Source: Xylogone sp. PMI_703 (Eukaryota; Ascomycota; Leotiomycetes). Taken from it: DNA of 64,000 bases. The stretch lies in assembly GCA_021399445.1 (NCBI GenBank), contig JAJTUQ010000001.1, positions 8,308,001-8,372,000 of the forward strand, in the 5' to 3' direction. The translations under genes were made by a program, and so were the position numbers. The notes beneath the pieces were generated by a model. The model ran no database searches. It was given only the letters and a program-made list of their open reading frames with translations, and was not told where the DNA came from. How positions within the stretch are numbered: position 1 is the first letter of the stretch; each line of letters begins with the position of its first letter. Below are positions 56,458-64,000 of the stretch, one piece after another.

Positions 56458-59400
56458 GGTGATGAAGTGCTCATCATGCGGCGGTACCGCCGGGAGGAGA
56501 GAGAGGAGTGGTGCTGGAATCCCAGGAGAGTTGCGCAAAAAAGGAGGACGAGCTGGGAGAACGGTGAAGACGGTTGAGACTGGAGAGGGCGAGGTCAAGA
56601 GAGCGTGTTGGCGATAGCGATCGAAAAAGAACGACTGGTTTGGAGGAGAGAATCTGGGCCAATTCGAGGTTGGTGGTTGGCGAAGGCTTGAGGTTGGAGT
56701 AGTGAGGGAGAGACAAGAAAGATCGGGTTAGGAATAAACTCGCACAAGACACGGGGGGACGTCAACAAGGGAGCATAATTACGGGACCCCGCGTATTTCC
56801 TGGGACCACCCCCCCCTCGATTATTATTATTCAGGCCAGCACCAGCCAGAATGCAGGTAATTAGCTCGCTGGGCAATTTAATACTGGAGACCTCTCTTCT
56901 GTTTTCTTTTGGGCGAACTGCTCGGGGTGACGCGCGCCCTCGACAATCCTTTTGCTCCATTGCTCCACCGGGTGCTGGGACGGCTGTTACGCAGGAATCC
57001 TACTACCGATTTGACGCTCTTCGTACCTGAGCGTGCTGGAGCTGGGAGCTGGGGGCGCAGAAAAGCGTTCGCACGCCCATTCGCAAGCGGCGCTGGCCCC
57101 AGGGGCGGATTGGTGGACGGGGGACGACCTGGGTCACTGGGTGGTGGATGGATGCAGCAGCGAAATCTCTTTATTTAGCACGTCTCGTATTGTGCCAGGC
57201 CAGGTCAACCAGCCAATCAGGGCATGCCGCCGCCGGTGTGCGGGCAGCAGCCACAGACAGCTGAGCCACACAAGGGGGCGCACCAGAGCGCTCACCTTGG
57301 AATTACGGTTTCGAATGGGTTGCGGGCAATCTGGAACATCGAGATGTCAAGAAGCAAGATATCTGGGCGAGAAGAAAGAGGGCATCAGATCAAGGAAAGA
57401 CACATAAAATGCCATCCTTCATGCCAAACCTGCCAAGCACCAAGCACACCTCAGACCAGTTGCCCAGTTGCCCAGTTGCCCAGCCCACGCGACCCCGTCC
57501 AGAAAATGCTTCGTGTGCTTGAACCTGCCACGGGCCAGTCATGGCCATCTTGGGAGAGCGGTGCAGTGAAACATTGGGACGTGAGGATTCCGGGAGGATT
57601 GCGGTGGGGACCGTGGACCTGCGATCTTGGGGGGTGCGATGCGCGCACGTCCTGGGTAACGATCCAGTATGGACCTATGGTAACGGTACTGTACAGTACG
57701 AAGTAATAGTCGAGTGGTACTCTGATGCTTGTTTTGTCCACGTCCATCGAGTTCATCCCCTAAAACCCGCAGCACTCCAGCCAACAGCGGGTTCCCTATG
57801 CTTTGCCCGGCAGTCCGAGGGCCGTTGGGAGGGGACGATTGTTGCGCGCTTGGGTTGGGGCTGTACAGCACCAGGTATGGATATACGGTACTGCAATATA
57901 AAATAATAAGGAATCAATTCTCAATCAATTCGAGATGCGAGATGGGTGTGCTCGATCCTGGGATTCGTATCTGTAAGCAGGAGTCGAGCTAGCTTGTATT
58001 GTACCGGTACTGCACTGTGAAGTACGAAGTTCGTGGTGGTGGATTTGTAAAGGCACCGGGAATTTGAATTCCTGCAGTATGCTGTCATGGTACAGTACGG
58101 CGCTCTATGTACTCTGTACCGATCCTGTACTGTACTGCACCGCACTGCAACTAAAAAGATTCCATCCACCACTGCGATTAGTGTGTCAGTAGGGCCGCAG
58201 ATGATTGCGCCCGTTTCTGCTAGATCGACGATGGCGGATGACAGATGGTTGACGGCGTATCTGCCAGTCAACAGCGCCGGTAGTCGTATCAGGTGCGAGC
58301 GGGTTATTCGTGTCATTATTTAAGCATAACGGGGAGAAAGGAGAAGAGAAGAAAGAATACGAGGAAGGACAAGAAGGTAAGAAAGGAAATAAAAGGACAA
58401 TAATAATAATAGAAAGAGAAAGAAAAAGAAAAGAACCTTAATTCGAGGTACCGTAGATTCATTCATCCATCAGGGTAATGATACTGTAGTGCGATGTCGA
58501 TGTCCATATGATAATGCCCATCACCACCACAAATGCCCACCACCGTCGTCATCCAGCAGCGACCATCCTTCTCCACCGTTTCTACTGTGTACTGTGTACC
58601 GGTACCTGCCCAGTGCTGCACTCACGTTACTGTACGAGTTGTACAGTACCTACTACCCGTGCTGGTATCTAAAAGCAGCTTCCAGCTCGAGCTGATCGCT
58701 TTCTTGTCTAGCAGCTCACTGTCGTACGCGCTGAACATATTGCCCCCTTTCGACCCAGTCAAGCGGAGCCCTGGGGATGGAATACGTGGCCCCCAGACGC
58801 GCCGAAGGGCTGTGCAAAGAAGAGCAACTACTGCAAAAGAAGCGAGCGAGACAGCGACAAGCGACTGACCAGGAAGCGACCAGGAAGCGAGCGAGGGAGC
58901 AGAGACCCAAGAGACCCATGAGAGGTTACGAATGTTACGAATGTGGCGAGGCGCCCAGGCACACACCGCAGCAGCACCAGCGCCAGCACCAGCACGCTCC
59001 CTGGCTCTCTCATCCCTTCCCCAAATCGCTACTCTCCCTCCCGTTGTCTCATCTCACCCTTTCTCCCTCTCTTGGCTGGTTCGAAATTCTTTCCTCAAAC
59101 CCTTTCCCACCCCGACTCTCGTTTTGACACCTTGGATTCTTTTCACCACCACATCTCTCGCTTTTTTCAACCTCACGATCCCGTAGCCACGGATATTTTT
59201 CACGACACCGGGGAGAGTTACATCTACAGCTAGAACTCGACGGCTTCTTCGCACTGGTAGGCAGGAAGATCGGGAAGGACGGGATTCACACATAACGGTC
59301 GCGCGGGTAACAGGTCGAGACTGCTGAGAGGGACTGGGAAGGAGACGTCATTCCACGCATCCACTGCACACCCAACCACCATCGTTAAATCAACATCGAC

Positions 59401-59501
59401 ATCGACATCAACATCAACATCAACAATAACCACCACCTTCAACACCTCATCCTCCTCGCTCTCGCTCCTCTCGTGGAGTCTCCAATGCGCTAGATCTCAC
59501 C
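56458..59501. promoter_or_regulatory. Long GC-rich divergent promoter region, GTAC-rich
   Basis: 3 kb between the divergent GH76 and TRP/FLC genes. Many long open frames occur on both strands because of the high GC content, but none shows a domain, so I reject them as genes. GTACTGTAC/GTACAGTAC words and their variants recur at 57686-57701, 57997-58050, 58088-58140, 58584-58610 and 58627-58655. A 7-8 base unit (CAGTTGCC) repeats near 57457-57483. Purine-rich tracts lie at 58330-58440. Confidence 0.5.
59388..59435 (+). repeat. ATCGAC/ATCAAC hexamer microsatellite in the 5' leader
   Basis: A run of imperfect hexamers (ATCGACATCGACATCAAC and variants) lies about 70-110 bases before the TRP/FLC start, probably in the 5' UTR. 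It is a short simple repeat with no further structure seen. Confidence 0.7.
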
Positions 59502-61755
59502 ATGCGGCTCTGCCCGTTCTCGACGCTCGCGGCCCTCCCTCTCCTGCTGCTCAATGTCGCCCACGTTGCCGCCGAGCGTGTCATCACCTCCGCCGCCCTC
59601 GAGACCTGTCAGAAGAACTCCTCCTTTACGGCCAGCTTGTTCGACATCGTCTTCACCCCCAACAACCGCAGCTTGGCCCTCAACGTCGTCGGCGACTCCT
59701 CCATCGACGGCAATGTCACCCTCGTCGTCCACGCCGCCGCCTATGGCTACAACTTCCTCACCCGAACCGTCGACCCTTGCGAGCTGAATATGGGCCAGCT
59801 CTGTCCCCTCCAGGACATCCAGATCGAGTTTGACACCATCTACCAGAACCTCTCCACCAGCATCATCGGCAGCATTCCCAGCGTCGCCTACGGCATTCCC
59901 GACCTCGATGCCACCGTCACCGTCTACGTGAGCCCCGAGGATGATCCCAACAACACGGTGGCCTGCGTGCGTTCGCGCCTTTCCAACGGCCAGACCGTCG
60001 ACCAGAACGGCGTCAGCTGGGCTACCGCCATTGTCGCCGGCTTGGGTCTCGTCACATCGGCCTTGATCTCGGGTCTGGGGCATTCTAATGCCGCCTCGCA
60101 CATTGCCCTCTACGCCCTCTCGCTCTTTACCTACTTCCAGGACGTCGCCATTGTCGGCTTTTGCGCGGTGCCTCTACCACCCATTGTGCAGTCGTGGACC
60201 CAGGATTTCAGCTGGTCCATGGGGATCATCCGGGTCAATTTCTTGCAGAAGTTGGCGACGTGGTACCAGATTGCAACCGGCGGTACGCCCACCACGCTCC
60301 TCCAAACGCTGGACACCATCTCCGTCCAGGTCCTCAAGCGAGGCCTCGAGCTGCAGCGACGAGCCCAGACCCCCGTCGCCGGCGGAGAGTACACCGTCAA
60401 GGGTATCCAGAGAGTAGCGTTCCGATCTCATATGGAATCGACAAATCTGTTCCTCACGGGTGTGATATTCTTCTTCATCTTCATCATCTTCACTGTTATA
60501 GGCGTCATCATCTTCAAGTACAGCTGCGAACTCGCCATCAAGAACAAATGGATGAAGAGCGATCGGTTCCAGACCCTCCGTGATGGCCTGCGCGTCACTC
60601 TCAAGGGCATTATCCTTCGTATTCTCCTGATTGGATATCCCCAGATGGCCATCCTGTGTCTTTGGGAATTCACACAGCACGATTCTCCCGCCGAGGTCGT
60701 CCTGGCCGTGATTATCTTCTTCGGAATGACCATAGCCTTGGGTCTCGCCTCCTTCAAGGTCATCCAGATCGCTAGGCGCTCCCAGCAGATCCACCAGACC
60801 CCGGCGTACATGCTATACGCTGATGCCACCGCGTTGAACAAGTGGGGTTTCTTGTACGTCCAGTTCCGAGCAACTGCGTACTACTACATCATCCCCACCC
60901 TAATCTACATCTTGATCAAGGCTATGTTCATTGCCTTTGGCCAGAACAGTGGCACCACCCAGGCTATTGCCCTCGTCTTGATCGAGGCAGCGGCCCTCAT
61001 TGGCGCCTGTGTCCTGCGTCCGTGGATGGACAAGCCTGCCAATGGTATCAATATCGGAATCTGTGTCATCAATTTCCTCAATGCTATCTTCCTTTTGATC
61101 TTCACCGGCGTCTTCAATGGCCCAGGGCTTCTCATTGGTGTTACGGGAGTCATTTTCTTCGTTGTTAATGCCGCCTTCTCCTTGGTTCTCCTCATTATCG
61201 TCCTGGTTGCCGTCATCTATCCTTTCATGGCAAAGAACCCAGACACCCGGTACCAGCCCATCTCGGACAACCGTGCGTCGTTCATCAAGTCCCAGACAGC
61301 CTTGACCACCGAACTTGATACCCTAGGAGCTGCTGCCAGAGGTGTCGGTGATTTCAAGGGAAATTACAAGGATAGACTCGACCTTGACGATGACTCTGAT
61401 CATCACAATTCAGACCTCGGCCCTCACCAGCAGGATCCTGCATTAAGCGCCACCCGTGAACCTCCTCGTTCCCCTATTTCTCCATCTATGCCCTACCTTC
61501 CTGCAGGAAGTGACGTATCGAGTATGCGTACCAGTAATACCGCCCATACGGGGCCACCAGCGCAGGCGCGTTCTGTCTCGCCGTTCTCGGAGACTGCGTC
61601 GAGACATACAGCGCATACAGATAGGGCCCCTCCGGAGTATCGGTCACAGAACAATGTGAGGTGAGTATTATACTGCTACTATTCCTTTTGGTACCTCAGC
61701 CTTTGCTGATCTTAGATATAGCCCATGGCAGCGTGGTGCCGGTTACGAACATTGA
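59502..61755 (+). CDS. TRP-like membrane protein, flavin-carrier (FLC) family
   Basis: 732 residues from two exons (59502-61660, 61716-61755). A signal peptide (PLLLLNVAHVAA) leads to a lumenal ML-like domain with Cys residues and N-glycosylation sites (CQKNSSFTASLFD, CELNMGQLCPLQDI). A TRP-type block of about nine membrane segments follows, including TNLFLTGVIFFFIFIIF and a long cytosolic Ser/Pro-rich tail. The second exon supplies the conserved ending SPWQRGAGYEH after an intron GTGAGT...TTAG; without it the frame would stop at 61662-61664. Yeast FLC proteins sit in the ER or vacuole and have been linked to FAD import, Ca2+ and wall maintenance. It shares a long divergent promoter region with the GH76 wall gene. 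Confidence 0.92.
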
Positions 61756-62951
61756 TGACACAAAACAATAATCAATACAAAACACACAGTCCTTCCACAT
61801 TTTTTCCATGATATCAGATGAACCAACCTCCCATGTTTTTGGTTGGGGCAATGTATTACTCAACCCTGAGCTGGACTTGAAAGAACCTCTCTTTCAGGCT
61901 TGGCTCTTATTTGACAGAAACCACTCGCTAGCAACCTTATCGCAGTCTTCAGGAAGAAGACTTTGAAGAAGACTTAGATACACAAACCCCCACATTCCTT
62001 ACAGAACGTATTTCCTTTGGATATTAGGTTCAATGGACGCGCACGCACGTATTCCCTACCATAGAAGGGCATAAATTTACCGTGTGTTTTTGAGTTAAAT
62101 AGGAGCAAAAACGGAGCGGCCAAATTATCATTGGCAAGGTTGATCGTATGGTGTGTGGTGCATCCTAGAATATCTCTCTCGGTTTATCATTTTATCATCC
62201 TCGTCGTCATCATGGGAAAGGCGGAACAGGACAGGTTGGGAGTTTTGCATTTATTGCCCGCTGTTTTCCCTTTTTGTTACCTTTTTGCTTTGGTGTAATA
62301 GTTTTAGAAGAAAATCATAAAGGGAGTTAAAGACTACGCTCCCTCCCTGATCGTTGGAGCTCTGTTTTGCGCGCCTTGTTTTTAGAAAAATTCGGATCTC
62401 TTTTTTCAAGCTTGATTTTTAAATCATTGACTGATGTTGGGCTTGAAGATGTATATATGGAGGTCTTTGCTTATTTTATGACGTGTATATGTGCTTGCCT
62501 GTGCCTTGTGTTTGTGTTTGTGCTTGTGATGGTAGGTGATTGTAAGAAGAAGTAGACATTGTCTTGTACTACAATAGTAGAATGTATAATGGATATTGGC
62601 ATACTACGCTACAGTTCTTCATATTTGAAGTGTGTATGACAGATTGAGTATAAACTACGTGAATGAAAGATCAAAAGTCTCCACCCATACAGAACAAAAG
62701 CTTGTTGTCTGTACGAGACACGAGGAGCCCTAGAATATGGGAGGAATCAATGTGCTTTCGTGGAGTGGTCTTCTCTTGATATCTTCCTGGTTTTCTTGTC
62801 TCATAGGTCCTCTCTAATGCTGTTTACTAGTGCTAGACTGGATTCGTCTTCTACGATGCCATATACTAGTGTAACCAAGATATTCCTGCAGCATCCTGAA
62901 CAATTGCAAAGTTTCCTCCATAAACAAGATCTTTCTAGTATACTGAAACAA
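61756..62951. other. Intergenic between convergent genes
   Basis: 1.2 kb between the 3' ends of the TRP/FLC gene and the SDR gene, including likely 3' UTRs. A plus-strand frame at 62367-62555 encodes a short hydrophobic stretch and looks like chance. No other element seen. Confidence 0.5.
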
Positions 62952-63982
62952 TCACAGACCGTTTACTCCAACTTTCAGCAACTTCGGATCAGCATCGATC
63001 CGTTCCCGGATCTTCCCATTCTTCAACTCATCCACATCCCAGGAAGCCCAGACAAAACGGCCGTGCAAAAACGAGGCTTCAGGCGACGCGGCCCAGACGG
63101 CGAAGTTACCAGGGAGGTCCTCTAAAGCCGGGTCAGCTCAGTCAATGATAATACATGGCAATGGAACGAGAAAGCAATATTCTGGAGACGGTGTTAAATG
63201 ATTAACTACTTACCATCATCCCACGGTATCGTGTCCTCAGTCCAGCCTACACTCTTGGCTCCCGGCGTGAAAATCGCACCGGGGTGGAAGCTCACGATCT
63301 GGACTTCTGACAGGTCCGTCTCCTGCGCGACGATTTGGAGAAGTAGAGCACATGCATTTTTGCTTAGACAGTAAGTGGATTGGTTTTTTGAGAAGGCGGT
63401 GTCGTGGATTATCATTGTTGAGACGTTTACGATTGCCTAGAAATCCCGTGTGTTAGGCATTTCATTGTCATAGGTATTGTGTATTTTCAGTGTAGGATAG
63501 TGACTGACTTTCTTCTTTCCATTGGGAAACTGCTTTATGTGCTTAACGAATAGCTCTACAAGCTCCATGGCAGCCCAGAAATTGGTCTGCAGATCGGCTC
63601 GGAGTTCACTCTGGCCTGCTTCCAGAAGGTTCCCGAGATGGGTGAAACGTGCGGCATTGAGAACTAGAGTGTCCACGATGAAGCCTTTTTGTTCAAGTCT
63701 AGACCAGAGTGCAGCAATACTGGATTGGTCAGAAATGTCACACACTTCTCCCAAGATCTCCGTCTTCGTTTTATCGAACTTCTTCTGCAGCTCGGTGGCA
63801 GTTGATGTTGTTCCCTCGGGATCACGGCCGAGAATTATGACTTTAGATGCGGAGGCATAGCCAAATGATCGTGCAATGGCGTGGCCAATGCCTTTTGTAC
63901 CTCCGACTACGAGAACGGTCTTGCCTTCTTGTGATAGGGCTGGATTGGAAGGTGAAATTGCAGCGTAAGGCTTAGAATGCAT
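62952..63982 (-). CDS. Short-chain dehydrogenase/reductase
   Basis: 288 residues from three exons (63982-63509, 63436-63214, 63121-62952), all introns GT-AG. The cofactor motif VVGGTKGIGHAIARSF (TGxxxGIG type, with G for T) is at residues 25-40. DISDQSSIAALWS follows, with VLNAARF where NNAG is usual. The catalytic site has Ser in VNVSTMI, and YCLSKNACALLLQI supplies the Tyr and Lys. FHPGAIFTPGA covers the substrate-loop start. The last exon, EDLPGNFAVWAASPEAS to the stop at 62952, is typical of a fungal SDR group that ends GKIRERIDADP. The gene's promoter runs off the window. An NAD(P)-dependent ketone/alcohol oxidoreductase of unknown substrate. Confidence 0.88.
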
Positions 63983-64000
63983 TGTTGAGGTGAATGATCC

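Noticed and set aside
56600..59290. Many overlapping open frames of 60-160 codons on both strands.
   Set aside because: GC-rich DNA has few stops; the translations are low-complexity (Arg, Ser, Pro-rich), carry no motif, and lie in the divergent promoter region.
59502..60101. 203-codon minus-strand frame, Gly/Val/Asp-rich.
   Set aside because: It is an antisense shadow of the TRP/FLC gene with codon-bias composition only.
62760..63125. Plus-strand frame of 121 codons.
   Set aside because: It overlaps the last SDR exon on the minus strand, which has strong family support.

Overview
The window comes from a filamentous ascomycete, and Eurotiomycetes-like is my best guess. The evidence is many short GT-AG introns (about 45-90 bases, with CTRAY-like branch sites), Zn2Cys6 regulators, fungal NLR proteins, a fungal GPI-anchored GH76 wall enzyme and a fungal TRP/flavin-carrier membrane protein. 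No tRNA, rRNA, telomere repeat or CRISPR array was seen. All exon boundaries below were worked out by hand from splice signals and reading-frame continuity.

Layout. Bases 1-8.9 kb are sparse and decayed: a frameshifted SDR gene, a 5'-truncated acetoacetyl-CoA synthetase joined head-to-head to a 5'-truncated Baeyer-Villiger monooxygenase (BVMO), and AT-rich relic DNA. Bases 8.9-41.7 kb hold a metabolic neighbourhood. Its genes are an MCT-type MFS transporter, a secreted GPI-type protein, a GNAT acetyltransferase, a mitochondrial-type methylmalonate-semialdehyde dehydrogenase, an iron-type alcohol dehydrogenase (maleylacetate-reductase-like superfamily), an HSL-type alpha/beta hydrolase, two Zn2Cys6 transcription factors, a metallo-beta-lactamase-fold hydrolase, a mitochondrial-type 3-hydroxyisobutyrate dehydrogenase, a DUF3237 protein, an intact BVMO, a salicylate-hydroxylase-like FAD monooxygenase and a quinone-oxidoreductase-like MDR enzyme. 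This looks like a catabolic cluster: BVMO plus hydrolases open a ketone, ester or lactone, alcohol and hydroxyacid dehydrogenases oxidise the product, and a CoA-acylating aldehyde dehydrogenase feeds it to central metabolism. The substrate is not known.

Bases 43.2-52.8 kb are an immunity or incompatibility island. An apparently intact PNP-NACHT-WD40 NLR on the + strand converges on a decayed NACHT_N-NACHT-ankyrin NLR on the - strand, with a relic BVMO tail between their 3' ends. HET-domain and insulysin (M16) relics lie in the AT-rich block at 11-13.3 kb. Two short inverted-repeat elements are present: a 111-base element with perfect 42-base arms at 32.85 kb and a 234-base MITE-like element at 37.67 kb.

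Bases 54.8-64 kb are GC-richer core genome: a DCW1/DFG5-like GH76 protein, a TRP/FLC-family membrane protein and an SDR. The change in composition at about 54.3-54.8 kb looks like the edge of an accessory block. Decay by stops, frameshifts and C-to-T or G-to-A changes in duplicated genes is compatible with past repeat-induced point mutation, which is inferred here, not measured.
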